A DNA stretch of 64,000 bases, from assembly GCA_029204225.1 (NCBI GenBank), contig CM055111.1, positions 10,427,000 through 10,490,999 on the forward strand, written 5' to 3'. The position numbers and the translations under genes are program-made. Under the pieces are notes generated by a model, which worked only from the letters and a program-made list of their open reading frames with translations, did no database searches and was not told where the DNA came from. The stretch comes from Diphasiastrum complanatum. Taxonomy: Eukaryota; Streptophyta; Lycopodiopsida; Lycopodiales; Lycopodiaceae. This document shows, piece after piece, positions 1 to 10,553 of the stretch (the first letter of the stretch is position 1; each line of letters starts with the position of its first letter).

Positions 1-324
1 CAAGGACATTATGGTGTGGGTTTAGCTCAACACATGCATTCTAAACACCCATTCTTCACAACTCCAAATAGATACAAACCCACCATCCCTGCTTGGTGTT
101 TGGCATTGCAATCATCTTCTCAGCAGGAACTGGGGAAAAACACAGCTTGATCAGGGGCCGCCCCACCCACCGTTACATGCTAACCGGGCTATGTTGTTTT
201 GTCCAATTTAACCGTTCTGTAAGACCCAGTTGTTGTTCCTCCCTTTCTCTCCTTTATCCTTCTTCTCTCTGTCTCTTTGCGCACCCGATCCATCACAATT
301 TACTCTCTCTCGTTGAGCAGCTGA

Positions 325-328
<4 letters not shown>

Positions 329-374
<46 letters not shown>
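329..374. repeat. (TC)n microsatellite
   Basis: An uninterrupted TC dinucleotide run of about 45 bases lies in pyrimidine-rich DNA. It is one of at least six long TC/GA tracts in the window. No mobile-element end is visible beside this one, so it may be an unoccupied example of the tract type that flanks the LINE copies further on. Confidence 0.95.
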
Positions 375-377
<3 letters not shown>

Positions 378-874
378 ACATCATCATACATTCTCTCTCT
401 ATTTTTTTCTCCCAAAACCCTAATAACCCTACCAAACAACTTTAACTCAGCCTTAACCTCACATGTTAACAAAACCAAAATTACTTAACCACAAATTAGA
501 GAATAATAACCCTAACATGACCTAACCATTTTTAGAAGAGCTATTGCAATTTTAGCATGTTCCTATCGTGAACTAATATAAAAGAACATAGTACAAAATT
601 TTGGGCAATAATACATGGGTGATGACATTTTGTACACCTAAAAAGATCGTGCAAATATATGAACCATGTTTTGCCCTTGAACAACAGTTTGCTATCATAG
701 TTGAAGAAACATCTTGGTGCATTTATTTATAAAAAAAATTAATAGGTACATTGCCGATAAAGATATATACGTCCTCAAAGGAGAAGTTTAACCAAAAGTA
801 AGCTTAAACAAGAGCGAAGCTTGCACTACAACTAAGATTAGTTTAGATCCTGACATTAAAAAAATGTGCAAAAA
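375..874. other. non-coding stretch, nothing recognised
   Basis: AT-rich DNA. Positions about 411-434 carry a short telomere-like AACCCTAATAACCCTACC piece, too short and irregular to be a telomere. No coding frame or repeat boundary is recognised. Confidence 0.6.
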
Positions 875-1486
875 CTATGATGATCCCAACAGGAGTCTGC
901 CAACTAACTGCATCAAATCAGAGAAGTTAAGAGGTGGTGAGTCGGCTAATGCAGGGAGATGAGATGTAGCAGACCCAGCCATTGTCGCCCGTTGTAAGAT
1001 TGATAGGGCCTGAGCACGTTGCAGGGCAATGAAAATATGTTGCTTGAAAGAAACCACGAGAATAGAACCTAGAATACCTTGGCACTCTATCACCCAATGG
1101 AAACACATGTGAAGAAATTCCTCAAAGCGTCGATGCAAGGTGCCATATGTCTCAATTGCCAGGGGAATGAAAGCATCGGTAGAGTGCATGTCGGAGTAGT
1201 TTTTTTCGTTCTCTTGTGCTACCACGTCCGCTGCTTCTCCTGGTGTGAAGGCAGAGCGAGGCAGTAGGTCACCACGCATGGAATCAGCAACAACATCTAC
1301 TAAAGTACAAAGTCCATCCCGAGGATTGTGGGATATCATTACCAAAGAAGATAAAGAATTGTGGGATATCATTACCAAAGAAGAGGAAATATACTTCGGT
1401 TGATGAATATCAGCAAACATAGTCGCACATATATAAATCAATTTCTCAGTGAAGCATGCAATGATTCCATTATTGGTTGTGTACAA
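875..1486 (-). pseudogene. C-terminal fragment of a reverse-transcriptase-type element (probable)
   Basis: A 203-codon minus-strand frame ends in a segment (PLAIETYGTLHRRFEEFLH, then ALQRAQALSILQRA, then a Pro/Leu-rich tail) that resembles the C-terminus of plant reverse-transcriptase-encoding retroelements as I remember them. No catalytic RT motif is present, so only the tail would survive. Positions 1325-1384 contain a short tandem duplication (about 32 bp, sharing GTGGGATATCATTACCAAAG), which makes the protein repeat SSLVMISHN. The ATG at the upstream end is not evidence of a real start. It could instead be an unrelated host gene fragment. Confidence 0.35.
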
Positions 1487-1689
1487 AGTCCAAGGGAAGC
1501 TTAGAACATATTGAAGTCCTTCAAGAGTGCTATTTTTGAAGTCAAAATTGCTCTTAATGTGAATGGATGAAAGAGCTACTGTAGTGGATCACCTGTTCTG
1601 GATTGAAAAAATTAAAAATCATTTAGTAGCAATTGAAAAATCTGACTAATGAAAGAAGAATTGTGTGATCAACATCGAATAGTCTATTT

Positions 1690-2370
1690 GATTCATATTA
1701 GATTCTCATTATGAGCATGTCAACAAGGGAGAGACTTCCTACTTGTGAAGAGTTAGATGAATTGTCACTATAGAAAGAGCAAAGAAGAGAGAACATGAAT
1801 CGAAGAGGTCAATCAGTAGATCATGCCACAAGAAGTAGAGATGGATCTACACCAAGAGGTGGAAATTTCAAGAGGAACATTTGAAAAGAACAATCTAGAA
1901 TTGTCAACGTTGAATTGGAGACAAAAAAAAAAATTCAAAAAACAATTCAGGGTGAAGAAAGTTTGGTTCATGTAAGAATTTCCATAAGTCGGGGCATCTA
2001 GAATGACAATGTTATGAGAAGCAAAAAGATCGACAACAGAAGAATGGAAAGTGACAAGTTGGTGCATCAAGGCAACAATGAGGATGTGAGTGATGAGGGA
2101 GAAACATCAAAACTATTTCTTATAGCCTTGCTATTGAGTGATGACTTCAATAACATATGGTATATATATAGCGGAGCCACAAAGCACATGACCTTGCCGA
2201 GAGATTGGTTTCTATAATCTAGTGAGATAAACGATGGTGATGAAATTGGACAAGCACATGGCAATAAATTACCTGTGAAAGGCATAGGGATAATATTGAT
2301 GAAATTGTCAAATGGAAAGGTAAGAAAATATGGTAATGTTCAAAACATTCCAATTTAAGCCACAATTTAT
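1690..2370 (+). pseudogene. Copia-type gag zinc knuckle and protease remnant
   Basis: In one plus frame a CCHC zinc knuckle (C-K-N-F-H-K-S-G-H then Q-C-Y) lies near 1967-2017, interrupted by a TGA. About 150 bp downstream WYIYSGATKHMT matches the Copia protease signature W-x-D-S-G-A-S/T-x-H, but the catalytic Asp is replaced by Tyr. The following VKGIG..MKLSNGKVRKYGNVQNIP matches the region after the Copia protease active site. With stops in the frame and a lost catalytic residue this is an inactive relic. No integrase or RT follows. Confidence 0.7.
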
Positions 2371-3129
2371 TGTAGATCAAAATTTGAAAGTGAAATTCAA
2401 GAGCCAAGAATTTGTGCTGAAATATATCAAGAATCACTACAAAATCATCGATACAAGATCAAGAGTAGACGAGAATCGAAAAATATATGTTGAATGCAAT
2501 CACAAGTGATAAAGTGTTTAGTAGTTATAGTTAATGTGCAAGATAAGTGTTAGGGGTAAAATCTAACTTCCTAAGGGACCTGATTCAACTGAGGTTTGAT
2601 AATTATTACTATATATAGAATAACAGAACATTAAATAGTACTACATCCTATACATCTAGAATAAAGAAAACATTTTGCATAATTCACTTTTGTTGCTTCC
2701 ATTACAAGCACAGATCAATGTAAAGTAGGTTTGATACACTATAATAACAAATACAATTCAAGAGCTATTTAATATTACAAAGGAAATGTCAAGAATATGG
2801 TCTTTACAAGCAAAGGCTTCAACAAAATCTACATAAAAGTATTTGGCCCGTGTGATTGAATATGAGAAGCGAATTTTTGTATCATCCAATATTAAAGGAA
2901 CAAATTACAAGCAAAATATTTGGAAAATTTTGACTTAAAGCAAATTTGGGACCAATTTTGTCATGTATACATGAGACAAAGACAAATAGTAGTGTATCAA
3001 CTTTAGAGTTGTGCTTGCTCCTAACTCCACGTTTATCCCATGGGTCCTTTATGAGTTACACTCATCTCCAAGTGTAGAACATAGTGTGTAGCGGGTGTAT
3101 TTCAGCGGGTGTATTTCCTATCCACCCTC
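2371..3129. other. AT-rich non-coding DNA
   Basis: No coding frame, tRNA or clear repeat is recognised. Near 3090-3117 the words AGCGGGTGTATTTC and AGCGGGTGTATTTC occur back to back. The region may be decayed Copia internal DNA plus the distal part of the adjacent minus-strand LTR. Confidence 0.5.
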
Positions 3130-3880
3130 AGCTCTAGATCTAAGCACACAAGCATCAAGGAGATGAAGAGTACTAACTAGTTGTCAAGCGGAGATTCGTT
3201 CCCATGAGAGCGATAGCATATTACATAATCCAACAAATGCATATGATTCATGTCTAACACTAAGATCCATTAACACTAGCAATTAAGACTACATCCATTA
3301 ACATTAGATCCACAACAATGATAGAACTTACTCTTCTCTCTCTCTCTCTCTTTCTCTCTCACAAAAAGTATAAGAATGATCAATCCCAATAAGCATCAAA
3401 TCCAACAATTAGCAATCCAAAGAAAACATGAGAGTTAGAAGAGGAAAGAAGAAGAGCAAGGACATTTCACATCCATTTCATAAGAAGTCCAACTTGCTTG
3501 TATTGAAATGAAGAGAGAAGTGTCTACAACAATTCGAAACTACCACTATATATAGTGGATTTTATGGCTTTGGCGTCAAGTCCTATTGGCCAATTTCTAC
3601 CCTAAATATTTGAAATTAAAAAAAGTGGAGAGAGCCCATTCAAAAATTGGAGGGAACCAATTTGAATTTGAAAATTGGGGGGAACATGTTTTATTCACTA
3701 ACTTGACTAGTAGGCCTTGTGACATTAAATGTCCCACAAAAAGGCCTATCCTTTTATTAACTTCTAACTAATCAAGTAACTATGTGATCATCGGGTTGGA
3801 CTTACACATGTAGGGTGCCAAATCCCTCTCACTTATTAACTATGGTTAGGGTTGCCTCGATATCCGCAAGTCCTCCAACA
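3130..3880 (-). mobile_element. minus-strand 3' LTR of a gypsy-type element
   Basis: Read on the minus strand, a purine-rich tract (GGTGGGGAAT, about 3881-3891) is followed by TGTTGGAGGACTTGCGG, the pattern of a polypurine tract and LTR start (TG at 3880). Further in, CACTATATATAGTGG (about 3542-3556) is a palindromic TATA box, followed by a TTTCATTTCAATACAAG-like transcript start region. The lower-coordinate boundary is not visible and is a guess. The adjacent higher-coordinate DNA on the same strand holds the unknown gypsy-associated ORF, so this ORF sits between pol and the 3' LTR in this element. Confidence 0.55.
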
Positions 3881-3939
3881 GTATTCCCCACCAACACTGG
3901 TGGTGGTCCCACGACACCTCGCGAGATTTATGATTTTGG

Positions 3940-4790
3940 GCTCTAGTTGGCCCCTCGACGACGGACCTTTATCAAATGATATCGTACTTTTTTTATGAAT
4001 TCCAAGCGCTCTATATTGAAATCGGTCTTGTGCAAAAATAAAACACTTATTTGCATCGGATATTCAATTTGATGTTGTCCACGCAATGAATTTGGATTCC
4101 TAGGATCCACCCAGCATCGTGGCATGATAGTACAATCTAGCTATAGGCAACCAATCCTAGACTTGTCAGACGCCATTGGGACATTTGGATTGAAGCTAAG
4201 CATTGACAAGCAATCGTCCCATCTTGATGATACTCACACCAACTTAGTCAAGTCCTTTGCAAACTTAGACGATTGCCTAACTGTCGGATCTGGTGAAAAT
4301 CGGTACTCCTGTGAATAAGCTTGTAGGGCTCGGTTGAAGTCCACATTTATCAACCAATTGTATGGTTGATAGATGATTGGCCAATTTGGGGTATGGACGG
4401 TGATTTTATCCATTGGTACACCAAATATTTCCACTTATTTTGTCATGGCATTGGAACGTAATAAGGATGCACCCGGAGCTGGCAAGGGCTCTCTACGTAA
4501 CTCCTAATTGAATCTGGAGTATTGTTCGTCGCCATGGTGGTTCCTCGCCCAATGCAGATAGCTTATCCAATTCATTGTCTTCTTCAATTTTCGAAGTCTT
4601 GAACTTAATGACCCAGCCACCCCTCGAGGGTTCATACGGACGTTGATGTAAGAATTTTTGTATCTCCTCCTCGATGGTGACCGGTTTTTGAAACAATGGT
4701 ACGGCCCTAGATGTAGATGGCCCTGCTTCAATAGCTTGAGAAGCCGTGGTGGTTGCTTCTTCATTTGCCCCTTGATAAATAAACTGTGTC
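3940..4790 (-). pseudogene. uncharacterised gypsy-associated ORF, C-terminal part (copy 2)
   Basis: Minus-strand frames encode a segment homologous to the ORF at 15768-18971. Shared features are FLHQRPYEPSRGGWVIKF here against FLSKYPHKSSRGGLHISF there, and DKITVHTPNWPII..YNWLINVDFNRAL..DPTVR here against DKITIQNFNWPII..YDWATDVDARRAL..DPTVR there. The frame is broken by shifts and stops. It lies directly upstream of a polypurine tract and LTR on the same strand, so it is probably a 3' accessory ORF of a Tat-lineage-like element. No known domain is recognised and the function is unknown. Confidence 0.55.
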
Positions 4791-4796
4791 CACTTG

Positions 4797-5373
4797 ACCC
4801 TTGATCTATGACCCTGATCTTGCTAAGGTGGCAAAAAGGGTGCCATACCCGACATGGTAATCTGTGGAGTAGTCTCCGATATATGAGCAGCTACTTTCTC
4901 ATAGTCTTTTTGTTATGTACCATAACGGTACGCCCTTTAGTGACGGCCTTGCAAGGGACAGGTCTGGTGTTATCGACATCTTTAGGTGCCACGCCTCACC
5001 ATCCTAGGTGGTCATGTGTCGCCGGTAGGACTGTGCTCAATGGGAATCACCATGTTATGCCTATATAGTGATGGGGCTTCCCTTTTGCCATTCACTCAGT
5101 CTACCTGAGAATTAGTGGATGGAGAACACGTGCATGAGCCAGGATGTATCTCCAGGCCAGGATATGTATGCTAGGGAGAGCCAAGTGCGATGGCTGGTGG
5201 TATGGGATGCCAGTTATCGTAGGAGGCTCAACCGGGCATGACTATGTTGATAGCTTCAGTGCATGGGGGTGGGTCGGTTGTAACCCTATGGATGGGCAAA
5301 TACGGTGCGTCGTCACTGGTATGGGGTGTGCATTAAACTTCAAGGCAGTCGGAGGTCTTATGAAGTTGTAACA
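4797..5373 (+). mobile_element. probable plus-strand LTR (5' LTR, solo or truncated)
   Basis: The segment ends in GTAACA immediately before a primer-binding-like site (TGGTATTAGAGC), and holds a TATA-like CCTATATAG near 5058-5066. That is the layout of a 5' LTR. The left boundary is uncertain. The downstream leader is interrupted at 5562 by a Copia element, after which a chromovirus-type gag fragment resumes at about 8960. This LTR may therefore belong to that gag fragment. Confidence 0.4.
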
Positions 5374-5375
5374 TT

Positions 5376-5387
5376 TGGTATTAGAGC
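5376..5387 (+). promoter_or_regulatory. tRNA-iMet primer binding site (one mismatch)
   Basis: TGGTATTAGAGC differs by one base from the standard plant retrotransposon primer site TGGTATCAGAGC, which is complementary to the 3' end of initiator Met tRNA. Confidence 0.55.
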
Positions 5388-5561
5388 AGTGATTCTTTTA
5401 CGAGGTGCACACATTCTCTTTTATGCCTTTGCGGTTTGAAAATTTTTTTATGGGGATTGTGGCTATTGGGTTGTATAATCATATTTCAAGTTTATTTTTG
5501 AAATGATTGAACTCTTTTGGATTGAGAACTAGTTGTAAAGTAGTTTCTATTAAGTTTATTA

Positions 5562-6310
5562 TGATGAGAATCAGATTCGTGTATCGCGATTTGGATTTCG
5601 CAGTCTTCGCGATAGGAACCACGATCCTCTTGCGACTCGGATGGAGTTCAGATGCGATCGCTGGACACTACCAGCTGAATCACTCCTACAATCCTCCAGA
5701 ATGTAGTCAGGCTCTGCTGATCTACGTTAATAAAATTAATGCAGCATTCAACATAGTTTCAACCAAGGTGCAGAATTAAAATGGACAAGAAAAACTCAGA
5801 CGCACGATTAACAACAGAAGCATTTGCATTCGAGATGCTAACACAACAAGAGAAATTATCTATATTGATCTTCCTCTCCTTTCTTCAAGAACTGCATGCA
5901 AATCCACGCAGTGCATTGTCGTGGGAGAAACACGGTTCTCTCACGAGTGATCGTCTCGCTTTACTAGCGGACAGTTAGATCTCTATGGATCTTGATCATA
6001 GAGCTCGTCTCGCACGCAGGCGGAGTTGTTGTTTGTATTTTGTCTTGATTGCTTACTAGCATCAGACTACTTCCTTACATTGTATGTGTATTCTGTTGAT
6101 CTATATGTCAAGTATCATCTAGTAGGTATGGTTGTTCTATGTAAATCTGAGATTAGAGTGATTAAGCATCTACAACTAATCAGGGAATTACAAGAGTGAC
6201 AGATTAGCCACGACCTAAAATGTATTTGTCGATGTCATACCATCAGATCAGATATCTGTACTTATGGGTACTTGCATGATCTTGCTGGTACTCTTTGGAG
6301 CGTGTAGGCA
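5562..6310 (-). repeat. Copia element 3' LTR
   Basis: Aligned by eye with 8229-8959: both contain the segments around GCGATCGCTGGACACT, AACTCAGACGCACGATTAACA and CTGGTACTCTTTGGAGCGTG. Short frames inside it (for example 5781-5978) repeat in the other LTR and are LTR sequence, not genes. Confidence 0.85.
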
Positions 6311-7790
6311 GGAGAAGGTTTTGTTTCCGTCGTTGGTTTCGTTTTGGTCGTTTGTCTTCTCTTGTACTGGACCGCAAAAGGTTCTCGTTCGTGAACCTTT
6401 TGTGTTTGCGAACCGTTCGTCTTCGTCTGCTTTGACTTTTGTATTCGTGAATCGTTCGTCTTCGTTTCCTTTGACTTTCGTGTTCGCAAAACTTTTCGTG
6501 TCTCCAAAACTTCGAGTTCGCAAATGTCTTCATCGGACTGAGGGCTGAAAGCTAGCAAGGCTTTGTAATTAGAAACGTTTTGTTTCTTCAGGTCCCTCTC
6601 AAAGCAGGATAGCTTTACGATCCCAAGACTGCTCCTTTGTCTCTCAAAGAGTCTTTTGTCTAGGGCTTTAGTGAAGATGTCAGCAACCATGTCTCTCGTT
6701 CCGATGAAGGTGGTTTGTAGCATCTTCTTCTCAATTAGATCTCTGATCAAGTGGTACTTGATCGCAATGTGCTTTGTTCTGGAATAGAACACGGGATCTC
6801 TCGTCTAGTGTATTTCAGAGGTGTTGTCCATCTACAAGACTAGGGGCTCGTTCCTCGTTTTGCCCAATTCGTCTAGGAATTGCCTTAGCCAGATTATTTC
6901 GTTGGCCATCTTTGCTGCTGCAACATATTCTGCTTCGGAAGATGACTGGGCTACAACGGTCTGCTTCTTGCTGATCCAGAAAATTGTTATTCCTGATGCG
7001 ATGGTGCATCATCCCGAGACTCTTTTACAGTTGTCCTTGAGAGATGCCCAGCTAGCGTCGTTGTAGGAAAGTATCCTGAAACCTGCACCACGACAATAAC
7101 ACAAGCCATAATCCCTCGTTAATTGAAGATATTGCAAAATTCGTCTTGCAATCTTCCAATGTGTCGAGCCTGGATTCATGCAGAATTGGCTCATCCTAAA
7201 TATTGCATAAGCACTATCAGGATGTGTATTGTCAGCAAAGTACATCAGTGATCCTATGGTGTAAGCTGCATCTGTTCTCTCTCTTCCTCAATCTTTGGAC
7301 AATCGTCATTCATCAGTACCGTCCTTGTGAGCATTGGAGTGTTCGCTCCTTTGCAGTTCAACATCCCAAAGTCCTCTAGGATCTTCTGGGTGTATCTGGA
7401 CTGGTGAAGATATAACCTACCTCCCTAGTAGTCTCTTTCAGTTTGCAAGCCAAGGTAACACCTGGCTTCTCCCAGATCCACGATCTTGAAATGTTTCAAG
7501 ATGTCTGCCTTTACTTCAATAATTAGCTGCTCACTCCTACAAAGTATCAGAGTGTCGTCCACATACACAGCCACAATGATGATCTGCCCATCCGTGACTC
7601 TGACATATACATTGGAATAAGCCAACAGAGGCTTGAATCCTAATGATTTCAGGTCTTGATCATTCTTCTTGTACCATTGTCGGACTGATTGTTTCAGACC
7701 GTAGATGTCATGTTCTCTTGCCTCGACTTCCTCTCGAATCTCGACAATCACCTTTTCGAGGTTCATGACGGGATCTTTTGCGAGCAGGGT
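6311..7790 (-). pseudogene. Copia reverse transcriptase and RNase H, disrupted
   Basis: Minus-strand frames give, in order, the RT palm with VAVYVDDTLILC (YVDD box, about 7560-7590) and GLKQSVRQWYKK upstream of it; then PDSAYAIFRMSQF..HWKIARRILQYL (connection/RNase H start, about 7130-7230); then RTKHIAIKYHLIRD..TRDMVADIFTKAL (RNase H end, about 6640-6780). These are the conserved Copia pol blocks in correct order. Frames change at least three times, so it cannot make active protein. Upstream it joins gag directly, without protease or integrase. Confidence 0.85.
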
Positions 7791-8110
7791 CCGTGTTGTC
7801 TAGAATGATCTGGGTAAGGCTCTCAACAGGTACCTGAGCTGCTTCTCAGCTGACACATTGTTCTCTGCTCCAGAGTTATGTAGTGACAGAAACAGATCCT
7901 TCATCTTTCTTACGAAAAAAGTGAGGTCTTTTCCATCCCACAACAAATTCGTCAGCTGATCTTTCAAACATTTCTTCTGTGCCATCAACCCAAGGGAATA
8001 GTCCTTTGCCCTTGAGTATCAGTGATGTCTTAACTTTCCAAGCTAGAAAGTTAGATCCTAAAGAATCAAGTATCATGCAGATCTTGCTCTACATGCTGTT
8101 GATTGAAGCC
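7791..8110 (-). pseudogene. Copia gag N-terminal fragment
   Basis: Two overlapping minus frames encode LDSLGSNFLAWKVKTSLILKG and WVDGTEEM..., the typical Copia gag start (L-x-G-x-N-F/Y-x-x-W-K), then ERSADEFVVGW.. / FVRKMKDLFLSLHNSGAENNVSAEKQLRYLLRALPRSF, the central gag helix region. A frameshift separates them. The fragment stops before the zinc knuckle and abuts RT sequence, defining the internal deletion. Confidence 0.7.
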
Positions 8111-8214
8111 ATTGCTTCTTGGAGTCTGTTCCCTTGTTGATGGTTGTTTGTTTGAATGTTCGGCCTCCTGGATCTGCTAGCTTCTTGGCTATGTCAGAAT
8201 ATGACAGAATGACT

Positions 8215-8227
8215 GGCTCTGATACTA
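8215..8227 (-). promoter_or_regulatory. Copia primer binding site
   Basis: Minus strand TAGTATCAGAGCC lies two bases inside the 5' LTR edge and matches TGGTATCAGAGCC (initiator Met tRNA) except at one base. Confidence 0.7.
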
Positions 8228-8228
8228 C

Positions 8229-8959
8229 TGATGAGAATCATATTTGTGTATTGCGATTTGGATTTCGCAGTCGCAAAGCTTTCGCGATAGGAACCACGAT
8301 TCTCTTGCGACTCGGATGGAGTTCAGATGCGATCGCTGGACACTGCTAGCTGAATCACTCCTACAGTCCTCTTGAATGTAGTCAGGCTCTGCTGATCTAC
8401 ATTTATAAAATTTATGCAACATTCAACATAGTTTCAACCGAGGTGCGGAATTAAAATGAACAAGAAAAACTCAGACGCACGATTAACAGCAGAAGCATTT
8501 GCATTCGAGATGCTAACACAACAAGAGAAATTATCTATATTGATCTTCCTCTCCTTTCTTCGAGAACTGCATGCAAATCCACATAGTGCGTTGGCATGGG
8601 AGAAACACGGTTCTCTCACGACTGATCGTCTTGCTTTACTAGCGGACAATTAGATCTCTATGGATATTGATCACAGAGCTCGTCTCGCATGCAGGCGGAC
8701 TTGTTGTTTGTATTTCATCTTGATTGCTTACTAGCATCAGACTACTTCCTTACACTGTATGTGTATTCTGTTGATCTATATGTCAAGTATCATCTAGTAG
8801 GTATGGTCGTTCTATGTAAATCTGAGATTAGAGTGATTAAGCATCTACAACTAATCAGGAAAAAAAAAATGTATTTGTTGACGTCATACCATCAGATCAT
8901 ATATCTGTACTTTTGGGTACTTGCATGATCTTGCTGGTACTCTTTGGAGCGTGTAGGCT
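8229..8959 (-). repeat. Copia element 5' LTR
   Basis: Partner of 5562-6310, followed on the minus strand by the primer site and gag. Divergence from its partner is a few percent plus small indels, by eye. Confidence 0.85.
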
Positions 8960-9740
8960 TCCACGTCCCCCAGTTCCTGAGCCACACTTTGCTCGAGACT
9001 TTTGTGATAGAGTACAACTTGCTACCTATTAGAGAATTGGTTTGCTACACTTGACACATATTTTGAGATCTACCCTAAGACTGATCCTCAAAAGATCCAG
9101 TTGTCTGCTTTACACTTAGATGGACGCCCTGCCACATGGTGGCAAGTTTATCGAGCTGATCCTGATCGGGAAGGGCTCCATATATGACATACCTTTCACC
9201 GTGACCTCCATCATGCTATGATTGATTCTCAGTGGCTCAATCGCCAACGTGATACATTCCGTAGTCTCACTCAGACCAATGACCTTGCCTTTTATACAGA
9301 TCAGTTTATGGAGCTTACTTATCTTTTCACTGATCTACAGCCCAATGAGCTTATTTCTCGTTACATTGTTGGGCTTCGTGGTGTCTTACGTTACGATGTT
9401 TCTTCCTTCCGTCCTCTCACACTTGTTGAGTGGGAGGACGGAAGGAATAAACATCTATAGCCCAATGAGTTTATTTCTCATTACATTACTGGGCTTCGTG
9501 GTGCCTTACGTTACGATGTTTCTTGCCAGTACTTTACAACACAAGTACTCTGACACCCTTCCTTTCCGCTTCTCCCAACTCTGTCCTTCTGTTTCATCTT
9601 TTTCAGCTATGTCCACCCCTACACCTGCCCCTTCTGTTCCAGCTCCTTTCATTGTCCCTTCGTCTCCTTGTCCTCCGACCCCTCGACTTGCTTTTGTCCG
9701 TGACGTTACATGTATTTAGAGTTTGCTGACCTTCAGCATC
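8960..9740 (+). pseudogene. chromovirus-type gag fragment with internal duplication
   Basis: The plus strand aligns block by block with the gag of the intact-looking chromovirus at 47804-49030: PEPHFARDF, then YPKTDPQKIQLSALHLDGRPATWW, then the SQWLNRQRDTFRSLTQT and QPNELISRYIVGLRG blocks, then LQHKYSDTLPFRFSQ. It carries stops and a partial tandem repeat: the PNELISRYI..GLRG..RYDV segment occurs at about 9340-9405 and again, diverged, at about 9457-9523. Similarity stops near 9740, where a different gypsy lineage begins. Confidence 0.8.
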
Positions 9741-10553
9741 CTATATCACACAGTTTGATCGAGTTGCCTGATTTACTTGAGATAGTTATTGATCTACCTG
9801 AGCTCGTCATTGTATCTCATAGTGAGTCAGAGTCACATGGCGAAGGACACAGAATTGCGAAATGTCCCTACAAGGAACAATATACATCCTTCTGCCGAGA
9901 ATGCAATTATGGACACTCTTACAAGAATTGTCCATTTAAACCTAGAACTAGTGCACCTCTCAACTTCATTGCGATACAACAACCAGTAGTTCCAGCAGGG
10001 ATGCCATCGGAAAGACACCAATTCCATGCTCATGTGTTAGCCATCATGCGAGCATAGAAGAGGAAGGAAGTGGCTCCCTCACCACCACCCTCGGTCACTG
10101 ACGACCAACCCTCAACTTTAGCGCCATATCCAAATGTGAGGGAAGAAAAAAGACAGTACCATAAAATATGACACTGGGTACAAAAGGCACAAGCGGAGGA
10201 AAAAAAGTAGGAAAGGGACAATCCCACAGAACCTCCAGTTGGCGGCGAACGAGAATCGCAAGCGGGCTCACCACTGCGCACTGACATAATGATCGGTTGC
10301 ACCAACATGAACCACCTTTTTACATGGTGGAGCCCAAGGAACCACGCACTAAAAGGCTCACACTTTTACTAACGAGCCGTGCTAGTTTACCACTCGGGGA
10401 ACTACTGCGGATTGCACCACAAGTGAAAAGCCTTCTAGCTGAATGGGCCAAAGCGGATGAGGAGCCAGTAGCACCTGAGCCCATATATTGTACGGGCTAT
10501 GAAGAAACAAGTAACGTCCTCCAACATGGGAAAGTGAGGAACACAACATCACT
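9741..10553 (+). pseudogene. Tat-like gypsy gag remnant with zinc knuckle
   Basis: The frame at about 9840-10057 includes two Cys-rich blocks, CPYKEQYTSFCRECNYGHSYKNC, with CRECNYGHSYKNC as a CCHC-like knuckle. This is typical of the region before protease in Tat/Ogre-like elements. The rest is broken by frequent stops. The junction with the preceding chromovirus-type gag is direct. Confidence 0.55.

Larger units (their letters stand above)
5562..8959 (-). mobile_element. internally deleted Copia LTR retrotransposon
   Basis: Two direct repeats of about 730-750 bp (5562-6310 and 8229-8959) bound a 1.9-kb interior on the minus strand. The repeats share TGATGAG at one edge and GAGCGTGTAGGC at the other. 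A primer site lies at 8215-8227 next to the 5' LTR. The interior keeps the gag start and the end of pol, but the zinc knuckle, protease and integrase are missing. No clean target duplication is visible (TATTA on one side, TTCCA on the other). The element interrupts the leader/gag of an older plus-strand gypsy element. Confidence 0.85.

Noticed and set aside
411-434. Telomeric repeat
   Set aside because: Only three imperfect AACCCTA-like units; this occurs by chance and in plant promoters.
5562-8959. Five-bp target duplication for the Copia element
   Set aside because: TATTA on the left does not match TTCCA on the right.
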